A stretch of DNA of 64,000 bases from Pseudomonas paraglycinae (GCF_021601625.1 NZ_BQHR01000001.1:1-64000); one strand, 5' to 3'. Shown: positions 1 to 11,098, numbered from the stretch's first letter. Numbers and translations: made by a program. Notes: a model not told the origin generated them from the sequence alone.

Positions 1-543
1 CGCCCGGCAGAGCAGCAGATAGCGGCTCATCTGATCGGTAATGGTCAGCGGATAGCACCAATTGCCGTCCTGCATCCTGAACTGCCCTTTGAAGTCGGCA
101 CACCAGGTCTGGTTGGGTTCATCGGCCGGGCGTAAATGCGTCGGAGCACGCGGGCGCAAAGGATAAGGGCGCCGCGCAATGACCAAGCCAGCCTTCTTCA
201 ACCACTCACCAGCAGTGCTCGCGGCCGGCCATGGGATCTGTGGATCGGACTTTCGCAGGCGATCAATGATCTGTTTGGGACCTCGATCCGGATGCTCGTT
301 TTTCTTGGCCAGCAATGTGGCGATGATTTCATCCGGGGTTTGATGAGGGCAGTTCAAAGGCTTGCGGGATTGCTCTTTCAAGCCATCCACACCGAGCGCT
401 GCATACCGATCCAGCCACTTATCGACGGTTGGCCGGCTGACCCCATAACGCCGGCTCAATTGGCTCTTGGTGTAGCTGCCACTGAGCCAGTCACTGACTA
501 ATTTCACTCGTTGATCCATCGGGGACTCTTGATTCCAGGGCAT
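1..543 (-). CDS. IS481-family transposase, N-terminal part (runs off the left edge)
   Basis: DDE-type transposase that would cut and join the element ends. The frame is open for 181 codons from an ATG at 543 (start MPWNQESPMDQRVKL) to the window edge with no stop. An AGGAGGT ribosome site lies 7 nt upstream of the ATG. Residues about 10-50 form a helix-turn-helix of the SQLSRRYGVSRPTVDKWL kind; residues 105-125 are a linker. The integrase core begins at WCADFKGQF, with the first catalytic aspartate at D150, followed by the family motif ITDQMSRYLL. The second catalytic Asp and the Glu lie outside the window. The visible part has no frameshift, so the element may be intact and active. Family assignment rests on these motifs. 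Confidence 0.85.
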   Translation of the reverse strand, partial: MPWNQESPMDQRVKLVSDWLSGSYTKSQLSRRYGVSRPTVDKWLDRYAALGVDGLKEQSRKPLNCPHQTPDEIIATLLAKKNEHPDRGPKQIIDRLRKSDPQIPWPAASTAGEWLKKAGLVIARRPYPLRPRAPTHLRPADEPNQTWCADFKGQFRMQDGNWCYPLTITDQMSRYLLLCRA

Positions 544-626
544 GGTCAGCACCTCCTGACCATGATTGATACCTGTAAACCATGTCCCCGGTCTCAAACG
601 TAAAGGATGTACCCGGTCTTTACCCA
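1..626 (-). mobile_element. IS481-family insertion sequence, one end only (other end outside window)
   Basis: The left edge holds the upstream terminus and about 180 codons of an IS481-type transposase gene read on the minus strand. The element seems to stop at about position 626: to its right the sequence continues as a copy of the composite repeat found elsewhere in this window, while to its left that repeat is interrupted. The terminal stretch contains two similar direct segments, GACCGGGTACATCC and GACCGGGGACATGG, a common look for IS481 ends. The target duplication cannot be checked because the other end is missing. Confidence 0.75.
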
Positions 627-798
627 CCCTAGCCCTCTCCCGGAGGGAGAGGGGACTGATTGGGGGATATTGGGGAAGTACGCCGACGTGAACGAACTGT
701 TCTGAATCCATAGTCGACTGGTTTTTTCAGGTCGATGTATAGCGAAAGACACCTCGGTAGGCTCCCTCTCCCTCCGGGAGAGGGCTGGGGTGAGGGCA
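627..798. repeat. Composite ~175-bp palindromic repeat, copy 1 (interrupted by the IS)
   Basis: Starts inside the motif CCCTAGCCCTCTCCCGGAG and ends with the mirror motif CCGGGAGAGGGCTGGGG, so both ends are hairpins that are also inverted repeats of each other. The core contains TGAATCCATAGTCGACT, the reverse orientation of the core in copies 2-4. The first few bases of the outer arm are replaced by the insertion sequence. No gene lies between the transposase and the end of atsA. Confidence 0.85.
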
Positions 799-816
799 GC
801 TCTTGATCTTGCCACC

Positions 817-3253
<2,437 letters not shown>

Positions 3254-3257
<4 letters not shown>

Positions 3258-4852
3258 GCGTGTCTCCAGCGGGTGGCGCGGATTTCCAGGCGTTGGCCAA
3301 TGAGGTTGAGCAGGGCGCCGGTGAGGCCGACCAGGAGCATCCCGGCCATGATCAGGTCCATGCGCAGCAGTTGTTGGGCGCCGATCATCTGGCTGCCGAT
3401 GCCGCCGTTGGACGGCATGAAATATTCAGCGCCGATGGTGCCTAGCCAGGCGTAGATCAGGCTCAGGCGCAAGCCGGCGAAAATCCCCGGCGCGGCGCCC
3501 GGCAGCACCAGTCGGCGCAGGCGTTGGGCGAGGCTCAGGCGCAGCACTTGCGCGGCTTCGTTGAGTTGTGGCGAGAGGTTGGCGACGCTGCGTTGAGTCG
3601 CGACAAACAATGGAAAGAAAGCGGCGAGGGCGACGAACACCCACTTCGCCAGTTCGCCTAGACCGAACCAGGCGGTGAGCAGCGGCACCCAGGCGAAAAT
3701 CGCGATCTGGCGCAGGGCGGCGAGGGTCGGGCCGAGCACGCGTTCGCTGGTGCGCGACAGACCCAGCAGCAAACCCAGCACGAGGCCGAGGCCGCCGCCA
3801 ATCAACAGACCACCTAGTGTGCGGCCCAGGCTCAGGGCCATGCCCGAGATCAACGTGCCGTCGAGCAATCCGTTTTTCGTCGCCTCAAGCACCACCCACG
3901 GACTGACCAGAATGTTGGCATCGATCCATTGCTGATCGACCGCCAGTTGCCACAGCGCAAACAGCGCCAGCGGCAGCAGCCACGGCTGTACGCGTTGCCA
4001 GCCTTCGTAGCGTGGGCCGCGACGGATTTCTGCCGTGGCCGGGTGCGGCCAGTGCACCAGTTTTTTGTCCAGCAGACCGATGCCGCGATCCATCGCCACG
4101 CCGATCAGGCCGATTACGACGATGCACACGAAGACGATGTCGAGCATGAACAGCTGTCGCGCCCAGACCATCAGGTAACCGATGCCTTCGCTGGAGGCCA
4201 GCAGCTCGACGGCAAGCAATGAAGTCCAGCCAGCGGCGAGCGCCAAGCGTACGCCGGCCATGAATGCGGGGAGGGCGGCGGGCAGCACCAGACGACGGAT
4301 CAACAGTCGTGGCGGCAAACGTAAAACAGCGGCGGCTTCGCGCAGCTTGGGTTGCGCATCGCGCACGCCGACCAGCGTATGCAAGGTCACCGGAACCACG
4401 ATGGCCTTGATCAGCACCACCAGTTTCAGCGTTTCGCCGATGCCGAAAAACACCATGAACAGTGGAATCCACGCCAGCGTCGGCACCTGGGCCAGGCCGG
4501 CGAAAGTCGGGAAGATCAAGCGTTCGAGACGACGGCTGAAACCCAGCGCCGCACCGAGTACCGCGCCGGCGGTAACGCCCGCCAGCAAGCCCCAGAACAA
4601 CCGTTGCAGGCTGATCCACAAATGACTCCACAACTCGCCCTGGGACAGCTCGATCGCGCTGTTCCACACCAGCGATGGCGCCGGCAGAATCTGTTCGCTC
4701 ATCCATTGATTGCGCGCCGCCAGCCACCACAGGGCGAACAGTCCGAGCGGTAATATCCAGGGTAAAACGCGGTGGCTCAGGCTTGGCCAGGTACGCCGGC
4801 TTTTCAACGGCGGTGCGGCCAGTGGCAGGCTGAGCAGGGATTCACGGGCCAT
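3254..4852 (-). CDS. atsB: Sulfate-ester ABC transporter, fused double permease AtsB
   Basis: Inner-membrane channel of the AtsRBC importer. At 532 residues it is about twice the size of SsuC/TauC permeases and contains two of them in tandem. Each half opens with a similar helix (LPLGLFALWWLAARNQWM near 35 and LPLALFALWQLAVDQQWI near 293) and each carries an EAA loop for the ATPase: EAAAVLRLPPRLLIRRLVLP at 172 and EAAQVLRLSLAQRLRRLVLP at 432. A hydrophilic linker lies at about 262-288. One polypeptide could therefore supply both transmembrane halves over an AtsC dimer. The ATG at 4852 has GGAGG 6 nt upstream. First gene of atsBCA; diverges from atsR across a 304-bp control region. Confidence 0.93.
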
Positions 4853-5156
4853 GGGTGACCTCCGTTGTCGGGTTGGATCGAGTCAGCGGAATTAGCTAAA
4901 AACCAATTGTTATAAGTGAGTTAGAAAATAATCATTTTGGAGATAAGCAGCGCCATTTAAGGCCTCCAGCCCTGCGCGCATCCAATGCATTCGAAGAATA
5001 TTTTCGATGCTCTCCATGCATACGGCTCTGCATGTCCCGACTTTGCTGGCTTAGCTTGAAAAGCTATAAAAATGTGCTTTTTAAGTATTTAAGCGCTGAT
5101 ACGGATTGCGCCTACTTTCGGCTCCTCAATGCCCGCCGTGATCAGGAGCCGCACCC
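4853..5156. promoter_or_regulatory. Divergent control region between atsB and atsR
   Basis: This 304-bp gene-free gap separates atsBCA from atsR and must hold both promoters. The part near atsB is AT-rich (4895-4945). At 4991-5007 there is an almost perfect palindrome, TCGAAGAATATTTTCGA, overlapping TGCATTCGAAGAAT at 4986-4999, which nearly matches TGCATTCGGGGAAT upstream of the second sulfatase. An ATGCAT occurs on each side (4985-4990, 5016-5021). These resemble the dyad sites bound by LysR regulators such as SftR or CysB (inference). Near atsR the segment CTTTTTAAGTATTTA at about 5079 resembles the AT-rich element found upstream of tauA and sftR. Confidence 0.55.
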
Positions 5157-6170
5157 ATGAACCTTCCCTTCAAACGTGTCATCAGTCTGTTTGCCGCGCC
5201 GGCACTGGCGGGTCTGCTGGCGTTCTCTGCCCAGGCCGACGAGCTCAAGGAAATCAGGATTGCCGTGCCTGATCTGAGCGCCGGTACCCAGCACAGCGGC
5301 GGGGGCATCGTGGACGTGCTGCGCGATCAGCAGATCTTCGAAAAGGCTTTCGCCGATCAGGGCATCAAGATTCAGTGGAGCTTCTTCAAGGGCGCCGGAC
5401 CTGTGATCAACGAGGCGTTCGCCAACGGTCAGGTGGATCTGGCCTATCTCGGAGATCTGGCGGCCATCATCGGCAAGTCCAACGGTCTGGATACGCGCCT
5501 GCTCAGCGCCAGCGCCCGGGGTGTGAAGCAATACCTCGGCGTGGTGCCTGGTTCGGGGATCAAGACGCTGCAGGATCTCAAAGGCAAGCGCGTGGCGATC
5601 TTCCGGGGCACCGCGACCCAGTTGTCGTTCGATGCGGCGCTGGCCAGCGTGGGCCTGAGCGAGAAGGACGTGAAGGTGATCAACCTCGATTTCAACGCAG
5701 CGGTTGCGGCGCTGGCGGCGAAGCAGATCGATGCGTCGTGGGGCAGTTCCGGGTTGACTGCATTGCAGGCCAAAGGCCTGGCCGAGTTGCCGCTTAACAC
5801 CAGGGATCTCGGTGGCGCCGGCAGTGTGCAGTCGGTGCTGGTGGGCACCGGCAAATTTGTCGACGGGCATCCGGAAGCCGTGGCGAAGCTGCTCAAGGCG
5901 CAGCAGCAGGCGGTGGAGTGGTTGACTCAGGACAGCAACAAGGACGCTTACGTGCAGCTTGTGTCGGGACTGGCTAGTTATCCGCCAGTGATCCTCACCC
6001 AGGATCTGAAGGATCAGAATCTGAGCGAAGTGTTCCCGTCGACACTGGATCCGCTGTTCCTCGAAAACCTGCAGGGCAAGGTGGATCTGGCGGCGCAGCA
6101 GAAGCTGATTCGCAAGCCGTTCAAGGTGAACGAGTGGGTGGCGCCTGAGCTGGCGGCTGCGAAGCTCTGA
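5157..6170 (+). CDS. atsR: Sulfate-ester ABC transporter substrate-binding protein AtsR
   Basis: Periplasmic binding protein delivering sulfate esters to AtsB/AtsC. 337 residues; a cleavable signal peptide (SLFAAPALAGLLAFSAQA) ends near residue 27. The mature part is of the SsuA/NitT family: an IRIAVPDLSAG first strand, FANGQVDLAYLGDLAA, and GKRVAIFRGTATQLSFDAA in the second lobe. The ATG has CAGGAG about 7 nt upstream. It is transcribed away from atsBCA, so the importer is split over two divergent units, the layout known from other pseudomonads. The ligand is inferred from the neighbours; aromatic and alkyl sulfates are both possible. Confidence 0.9.
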   Translation: MNLPFKRVISLFAAPALAGLLAFSAQADELKEIRIAVPDLSAGTQHSGGGIVDVLRDQQIFEKAFADQGIKIQWSFFKGAGPVINEAFANGQVDLAYLGDLAAIIGKSNGLDTRLLSASARGVKQYLGVVPGSGIKTLQDLKGKRVAIFRGTATQLSFDAALASVGLSEKDVKVINLDFNAAVAALAAKQIDASWGSSGLTALQAKGLAELPLNTRDLGGAGSVQSVLVGTGKFVDGHPEAVAKLLKAQQQAVEWLTQDSNKDAYVQLVSGLASYPPVILTQDLKDQNLSEVFPSTLDPLFLENLQGKVDLAAQQKLIRKPFKVNEWVAPELAAAKL

Positions 6171-6177
6171 GTCATGT

Positions 6178-6208
6178 GGTCATTCCTGCGCAGAGCGTGG
6201 GAATGACC
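6178..6208. repeat. REP-type hairpin between convergent atsR and a lysR gene
   Basis: Imperfect inverted repeat with arms GGTCATTCCTGCGC and GCGTGGGAATGACC around an AGA loop. The core is the same as the perfect REP hairpin at 44180-44200. It fills the whole gap between two convergent genes and may also act as a bidirectional transcript end, although no T-run is present. Confidence 0.7.
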
Positions 6209-6209
6209 C

Positions 6210-7130
6210 TCAAACCGCGACGCTGATCGCCTGTTTATCCACCGCCACCAACGTCTCGATCATCGCCCGCGCTGCCGGTGACAGCCGGAATCCCGTGCGG
6301 CTCACAATCCCGCACCGCGCATTCATGCTCTCCAGATTCTGCGGCAGATTGCGCCAATGCAGCAGCGCCAGCGAGCCTTGGGCGATGTCCTCGACAAACG
6401 CCTCTTCAGTGCCGACACCAATCGCGTTGGATTGCAGCACCACTTTCACCAGCGCCGGAAAGTGCTCGGTCTCGATGGTAGGCGAAAAGTCGATCCGTCC
6501 GCTGAGATTCGCCAGCAGTTTGCGAATGCCTGGCGGGATCAGCGTGGTCGCCAGCGGGTAGTCGAACATGTCGTTGGTCGACAGGCTTTCCTTGGCCAGC
6601 AGCGGATGCCCCGGCCGGCAGAAAAACACCCCGCGCTTGGGCGTCAGCGGCTGGGTCTGGAAGTTCGGGTCGGACTCGAAATGGCGGATGTCGGCGATGA
6701 AGAATTCGATCTCTTCGCGGCTCAGGGCGCGGCTGAGTTTTTCCCAGTTATCCACCTGAAAACAGGTGCGCACTTTCGGGTGCGCATTGATGAATTGCGC
6801 CACCGCATCCGGCACCAGTTTCACCGCTGGCGCCGGGCCGCAACCGAAATGCAGTTCGCCGGCGTCGAGCTTGGTCATCTGCGTCACTTCGGCGCTGAGC
6901 AACGCCGCGCCCTGCACCAGGGTCAGGGCGTGTTGCAGCACCACTTGGCCTTCGGGTGTCGGGCGCAGATCCTTGTTGCCGCGATCCACCAGCACGCAGC
7001 CGAACTCCTGCTCCAGCCCTTGGATGCTGCGGCTGAACGCCGGTTGAGTGATGCCCATGGCGTCAGCCGCGCGGACAAAACTGCGGTGTTCGTTGAGGGC
7101 GATGAAGTAGCGCAACTGGCGAAGATCCAT
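6210..7130 (-). CDS. LysR-family transcriptional regulator, paralogue of SftR
   Basis: Probable activator or repressor of the neighbouring sulfate-ester genes, most likely the divergent atsK. 306 residues. The N-terminal winged helix-turn-helix (AADAMGITQPAFSRSIQGLE, residues about 18-37) is followed by the coinducer domain with GELHFGCGPAPAVKLVPDAV. It shares that motif and RHFESDP, CRPGHPL and IVSRTGFRLSP closely with SftR at 10154-11098, so the two arose by duplication. The ATG at 7130 has GGAA 8 nt upstream and matches the SftR N terminus; an ATG five codons earlier (7145) is possible. The effector is unknown; LysR regulators of sulfur genes usually sense sulfate, APS or O-acetylserine. 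Confidence 0.85.
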   Translation of the reverse strand: MDLRQLRYFIALNEHRSFVRAADAMGITQPAFSRSIQGLEQEFGCVLVDRGNKDLRPTPEGQVVLQHALTLVQGAALLSAEVTQMTKLDAGELHFGCGPAPAVKLVPDAVAQFINAHPKVRTCFQVDNWEKLSRALSREEIEFFIADIRHFESDPNFQTQPLTPKRGVFFCRPGHPLLAKESLSTNDMFDYPLATTLIPPGIRKLLANLSGRIDFSPTIETEHFPALVKVVLQSNAIGVGTEEAFVEDIAQGSLALLHWRNLPQNLESMNARCGIVSRTGFRLSPAARAMIETLVAVDKQAISVAV

Positions 7131-7310
7131 ATGCTTTTCCGGCATCCTAAAAATAGCTCGAAGGCATTTGCGACGAGGTTGCTTGAGGTTTTAAATGCAA
7201 GCTCTTATTCCGTCAACGAAGCATGTGAATATCTATTAGATGTAAATGGAATATAGATAGAGCGTTGTTTCGCTGCCGTCCAACCGCAAGCAGTCGATGA
7301 GGGTCTACCC
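7131..7310. promoter_or_regulatory. Control region between lysR and atsK
   Basis: 180-bp divergent gap. It contains CTTATTCCGTCAACGAA at 7204-7220, almost the same as CTTATTCCTTAACGAA at 17962-17977 upstream of the hydrolase operon, and an AT-rich stretch with TAGATGTAAATGG further toward atsK. The ribosome site of atsK (GATGAGG, 7296-7302) lies 8 nt before its ATG. Sigma-70 boxes are not clear enough to place. Confidence 0.45.
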
Positions 7311-8219
7311 ATGAGCAATGCCGCACTCGCTGTAAAACCCGCTGTCCACGCGCTGGATATTCATCCGGTGGCCGGCCGTATCGGCGCCGAAATCCGTGGC
7401 GTGCACTTGTCCGGTGAGCTGGATGCCGCGACGGTTGAAGCCATTCAACAGGCGCTGATCCAGTACAAGGTCGTGTTCTTCCGCGAGCAGACCCAGCTCG
7501 ACGATCAACGTCAGGAAGCCTTCGCGCATCTGCTCGGCGAGCCGGTGGCGCACCCGACCGTGCCGTCCCGCGAAGGCACCCGTTATCTGCTGGAACTGGA
7601 CGGCGCCGAAGGGCAGCGCGCCAACTCGTGGCACACCGACGTGACCTTCGTCGATGCCTACCCGAAAGCCTCGATCCTGCGCTCGGTGGTGGCCCCGGCG
7701 TTCGGTGGCGACACGCTGTGGGCGAACACCGCGACCGCGTACAACGAACTGCCGACTGAATTGCGTGAGCTGGCAGACAAACTGGTGGCCGTGCACAGCA
7801 ACGAGTACGACTACGCCGCCGTGAAGCCGGACGTGTCGGCGGAGAAGCTCGAGCGCTATCGCAAGATCTTCACCTCGACCGTCTACGAGACCGAGCACCC
7901 GGTGGTGCGTGTGCATCCGATCAGCGGCGAAAAGAGCTTGCTGCTGGGGCATTTCGTCAAACGCATCAAGGGCTATTCCCAGGCCGATTCGGCGCACCTG
8001 TTCGGCTTGCTGCAAAGTCATGTGATCCGCCAGGAGAACGTCGTGCGCTGGCGCTGGAAGGCCGGTGATGTGGCGATCTGGGATAACCGTTCGACGCAGC
8101 ATTATGCGATTGATGATTACGGCACTCAGGATCGGGTGGTGCGGCGGGTGACGCTGAAAGGAGAAGTGCCGGTCGGGGCGAATGGGCAGCGTAGCCAGAC
8201 CATCAAAGGGCGTGAGTAA
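7311..8219 (+). CDS. atsK: Alkylsulfatase, Fe(II)/2-oxoglutarate dioxygenase AtsK
   Basis: Oxidatively cleaves medium-chain alkyl sulfates to an aldehyde plus sulfate, with succinate and CO2 from 2-oxoglutarate. 302 residues in the TauD fold. The iron ligands are visible at exactly the positions known for Pseudomonas AtsK: H108 and D110 in SWHTDVTF, and H264 in STQHYAIDDYG. R275 and R279 in DRVVRRV fit the co-substrate arginine. It is cytoplasmic, with no signal. It stands alone, divergent from a LysR gene and followed by a composite repeat; its substrates are expected to enter through AtsRBC. The related TauD at 55371 conserves the same triad but is shorter and lies with tauABC. Confidence 0.94.
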   Translation: MSNAALAVKPAVHALDIHPVAGRIGAEIRGVHLSGELDAATVEAIQQALIQYKVVFFREQTQLDDQRQEAFAHLLGEPVAHPTVPSREGTRYLLELDGAEGQRANSWHTDVTFVDAYPKASILRSVVAPAFGGDTLWANTATAYNELPTELRELADKLVAVHSNEYDYAAVKPDVSAEKLERYRKIFTSTVYETEHPVVRVHPISGEKSLLLGHFVKRIKGYSQADSAHLFGLLQSHVIRQENVVRWRWKAGDVAIWDNRSTQHYAIDDYGTQDRVVRRVTLKGEVPVGANGQRSQTIKGRE

Positions 8220-8236
8220 GAGCAGAAGATCAAAAG

Positions 8237-8414
8237 CCCCTCACCCCCGCCCTCTCCCGGAGGGAGAGGGAGCTGACCGAGATGTCTGGCGCCATACATC
8301 GACCTGAAGGATCAAGTCGATTATGGATTCAGCAAAGCTCATACAGGTCAGCGCAAATCACCAATATCCCGCGGTCAGTCCCCTCTCCCTCCGGGAGAGG
8401 GTTAGGGTGAGGGG
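8237..8414. repeat. Composite ~175-bp palindromic repeat, copy 2
   Basis: Begins CCCCTCACCCCCGCCCTCTC and ends GAGAGGGTTAGGGTGAGGG, inverted copies of each other that each fold into a hairpin. The core includes TACATCGACCTGAA and AGTCGATTATGGATTCA. It lies between the convergent 3' ends of atsK and the sulfatase gene. Confidence 0.9.
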
Positions 8415-8441
8415 GCTCTTGCTCTTGCCTTCGCTCGATCA

Positions 8442-10052
8442 CTACCAAACGCCAATCTGAACGAGCTTCTCGGTCTCGGGCTCCCCATAGCGAAACCGCT
8501 GCCCGCGCAAATCAATCTCCTGATGACTGATCGTCGTGCGCCGCTTCAGCCCGCGCACCCACTCGAACAGATACCCCGCATGCTCCTCGCGCACCGCCGC
8601 ATACGCCGGGTCCGCGCCCAGATCCTGCAGCTCCTGCGGATCATTCAACAGATCGAAAAGCTGCGGCCGGAAGCCGTCATACGCCAGGTATTTCCAGCGC
8701 TCGCTGCGCACCATGGTCATGCGGCAACGGTCGATCGGCTGGCCCAGTCGCTCCCGCGCCGGGGCCTGGAAGGCGTAGTCGTATTCGCTGATCGCATAGC
8801 GGCGCCAGTCCGGGTTTTCACCGTGCAGCAGCGGAATCAGCGAGCGACCTTCCAGGCGATGCTCGGCGCCCGTCACGCCCAGCGCTTCGAGAAAGGTCGG
8901 CACGCCGTCGATGGTTTCCGCCAGGCGTTCATCCACCGTGCCCCGCGTGACATCCGCTGCCGTACGCGGATCGCGCACGATCAATGGCACGCCCACCGCC
9001 TGCTCCAGCAAAAACTCCTTCTCGCCCAGCCAGTGATCGCCCAGGAAGTCGCCGTGATCGCTGGTGAACACGATCAGCGTGTCCTCCCAGCGGCCGTTGC
9101 TTTGCAGGAAATCGAACAGCCGCCCCAACTGATCATCGACCTGTTTGACCAGACCCATGTACGTCGGGATGACGTTCAGTCGTACCGGATCTTTGGAGAA
9201 ATTCAGGCTTTCCTCATGCTGGCGAAAGGCCTGATAGACGGGGTGGTCGCTTGGAGAGGCATTACGTACCGGTTCGAGAATCGATTTCGTACTGTACAAA
9301 GTGTGGTACGGCGCCGGTACGATGTAGGGCCAGTGGGGTTTGATATAGGACAGGTGTAAAAACCACGGTTTTTCACCTTGCTCGCCGATGAAGTCGATGG
9401 CTCGATTTGTAGTGTAGACGGTCTCTGAATGTTGCTCGGGAATTCGTGCCGGCAAATGGGCATTACGCATTTTCCAGCCGCTGAGGATTTCGCCGTTGTC
9501 GCCTTCGGCCGCGTTGGCCCAGTCATGCCAGGGGTTACGCCCTTCGAAACCCTGCTCGCGCAGGTAATGGGTGTATGGCGCGGATTCGCGTTTGTCATCG
9601 AACAGCGGGTCGTCGGGGAAGATGCCGTCGTGACGGAAGTACGGCTCGAAGCCGACTTCGTTGAGCACTTCGGCCTGGGCGCTTTCGGGGTTGATCGCCA
9701 ACCGCTGCAAGGCATCGACGTTGGCCGTGGCGTGGGTCTTGCCGACCAGCGCAGTACGAATGCCGTGGGGGCGCAGGTAATCGCCGATGGTCAGTTCTTC
9801 CAGAGGCAGCGGCACTGCGTTCCACGCCACTTGATGGCTGCTGACATAGCGCCCGGTGTAGGCCGACATCCGTGATGGGCCGCAAATCGTGCCCTGTGTA
9901 TAGGCGCGGCTGAAGCGCACGCCGGCGGCGGCCAGGCGATCAATGTTCGGGGTGTGCAGGTGCGGGTGGCCGTAGCACGACAGGTAATCGCGGCGCAGCT
10001 GATCGCACATGATGTACAGCACGTTGCGCACGGGGTTTTGCGGGTTGGACAT
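8442..10052 (-). CDS. Sulfatase (alkaline phosphatase superfamily), second sulfatase of the cluster
   Basis: Predicted sulfate- or phosphonate-ester hydrolase of the type I sulfatase family. 536 residues. The nucleophile motif is C57-G-P-S-R61 (TICGPSRMSAYTGRY), an early metal Asp is D17 in YIMCDQLRRDY, and VFTSDHGDFLGDHW carries the distal metal ligands. It differs clearly from AtsA and looks closer to choline-sulfatase and phosphonate monoester hydrolase enzymes, so the substrate is not an ordinary aryl sulfate with any certainty. No signal peptide. The ATG at 10052 is preferred over a GTG three codons upstream because GGTG lies 7 nt before it. It follows sftR on the same strand at 101 nt, with its own TGCATTCG-type element between, suggesting sulfur-limitation control. 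Confidence 0.88.
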   Translation of the reverse strand: MSNPQNPVRNVLYIMCDQLRRDYLSCYGHPHLHTPNIDRLAAAGVRFSRAYTQGTICGPSRMSAYTGRYVSSHQVAWNAVPLPLEELTIGDYLRPHGIRTALVGKTHATANVDALQRLAINPESAQAEVLNEVGFEPYFRHDGIFPDDPLFDDKRESAPYTHYLREQGFEGRNPWHDWANAAEGDNGEILSGWKMRNAHLPARIPEQHSETVYTTNRAIDFIGEQGEKPWFLHLSYIKPHWPYIVPAPYHTLYSTKSILEPVRNASPSDHPVYQAFRQHEESLNFSKDPVRLNVIPTYMGLVKQVDDQLGRLFDFLQSNGRWEDTLIVFTSDHGDFLGDHWLGEKEFLLEQAVGVPLIVRDPRTAADVTRGTVDERLAETIDGVPTFLEALGVTGAEHRLEGRSLIPLLHGENPDWRRYAISEYDYAFQAPARERLGQPIDRCRMTMVRSERWKYLAYDGFRPQLFDLLNDPQELQDLGADPAYAAVREEHAGYLFEWVRGLKRRTTISHQEIDLRGQRFRYGEPETEKLVQIGVW

Positions 10053-10113
10053 GGGGTTCACCAGTCAGAAAGACAGGCGAGGTTTTTCGCTTTCGGCGAG
10101 GGTGTTCGGCAAG

Positions 10114-10129
10114 TGCATTCGGGGAATGC
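10114..10129. promoter_or_regulatory. Candidate LysR-type operator upstream of the sulfatase
   Basis: TGCATTCGGGGAATGC holds the inverted repeat GCATTC-GGG-GAATGC. The first 14 bases match TGCATTCGAAGAAT in the atsB/atsR control region except for two purine changes. It lies about 62 bp before the sulfatase ATG. Binding by SftR is an inference. Confidence 0.45.
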
Positions 10130-10153
10130 TTGCCATGCATGAAACGCATGGGC

Positions 10154-11098
10154 TCAGACGGCGAGGTTCGCCAGTGAGCACACCTCTTCTTCCACCGCAT
10201 CGATCGCCTTGATCTGCTCGATCATCGCCTCGGCCAACGGCGACAGCCGATACCCGGCGCGGCTGACAATTCCGTAACGGGTGTAAAGCTCCTCGAGATC
10301 ATCCGCCAACCCTTCGACCTTCAAGCACACCAGTTCACCCCGGGCTTGATGCAGTGCATCCGAATAGGCACCGACGATGCCGATCGCATCGGAGCGCAGC
10401 ACCACGCCGAGCAGGCTGGCGCTGTTCTCGCACTCCACGTTCGGAACGAAATCCGGGCGACCACTGAGGTCGACGATGACCTTGCGCAGATTCGGCGGGC
10501 GAATGCTCACGGCCAGCGGATAACTCATCAATTGCTCGGCGGTGACCCGATCCGATGCGGCCAGCGGATGCCCGGCGCGACAGCAGAAATGCCATTTGCG
10601 CGGTCGCAACCGGTGGGTCAGATAATCCGGATCTGCCTCGAAGTGCCGAGTGTCGGCAACGAAGAATTCGAACTCTTCGCTCAGCAGCCGTTTGCTCAGG
10701 CTCTGCCAGTCATCGACCTGGTAATGCACCCGTGCTTTCGGGTAGCGGCCGATGAAGCTGCCGATCGCTCGCGGGATCAATCCTGCCGCCGGCGCCGGGC
10801 CGCAACCGAAGCGCAATTCCCCCGCCTCCAGCCCGTTGAACTGGCTGATCTCGTTGGCCATCTGCTGCGCACCGCTGACCAGTCGCCGCGCGTGTTCAAG
10901 CAGCACCTGGCCCTGTTTGGTCGGCGGCAATTCCTTGCGCCCGCGATCCACCAATTGGCAACCGACGCTGTGCTCCAGCGCCTGAATGCTGCGGCTGAAC
11001 GCTGACTGCGACAGGTTCACCGCCTGCGCGCCGGCGACGAAGCTGCGTTGTTCGGCGAGGGCGATGAAGTGTCTGAGTTGGCGCAAGTCGATATGCAT
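10154..11098 (-). CDS. sftR: LysR-family regulator of sulfate-ester metabolism SftR
   Basis: Transcriptional regulator predicted to control the divergent sftP-astA operon and probably the ats genes. 314 residues. The DNA-binding helix-turn-helix is at about 18-40 (GAQAVNLSQSAFSRSIQALE), followed by the effector domain starting at GELRFGCGPAPAAGLIPRAI. Its place next to a TonB receptor and an arylsulfotransferase matches the sftR-sftP-astA arrangement described in Pseudomonas putida S-313, which supports the symbol. The ATG at 11098 is the only reasonable start. The paralogue at 6210-7130 shares most domain motifs, so which of the two answers which effector is open. Confidence 0.85.
   Translation of the reverse strand: MHIDLRQLRHFIALAEQRSFVAGAQAVNLSQSAFSRSIQALEHSVGCQLVDRGRKELPPTKQGQVLLEHARRLVSGAQQMANEISQFNGLEAGELRFGCGPAPAAGLIPRAIGSFIGRYPKARVHYQVDDWQSLSKRLLSEEFEFFVADTRHFEADPDYLTHRLRPRKWHFCCRAGHPLAASDRVTAEQLMSYPLAVSIRPPNLRKVIVDLSGRPDFVPNVECENSASLLGVVLRSDAIGIVGAYSDALHQARGELVCLKVEGLADDLEELYTRYGIVSRAGYRLSPLAEAMIEQIKAIDAVEEEVCSLANLAV

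Noticed and set aside
136-501. Plus-strand open frame at the left edge
   Set aside because: Antisense to the transposase frame, which has clear motifs and a ribosome site.
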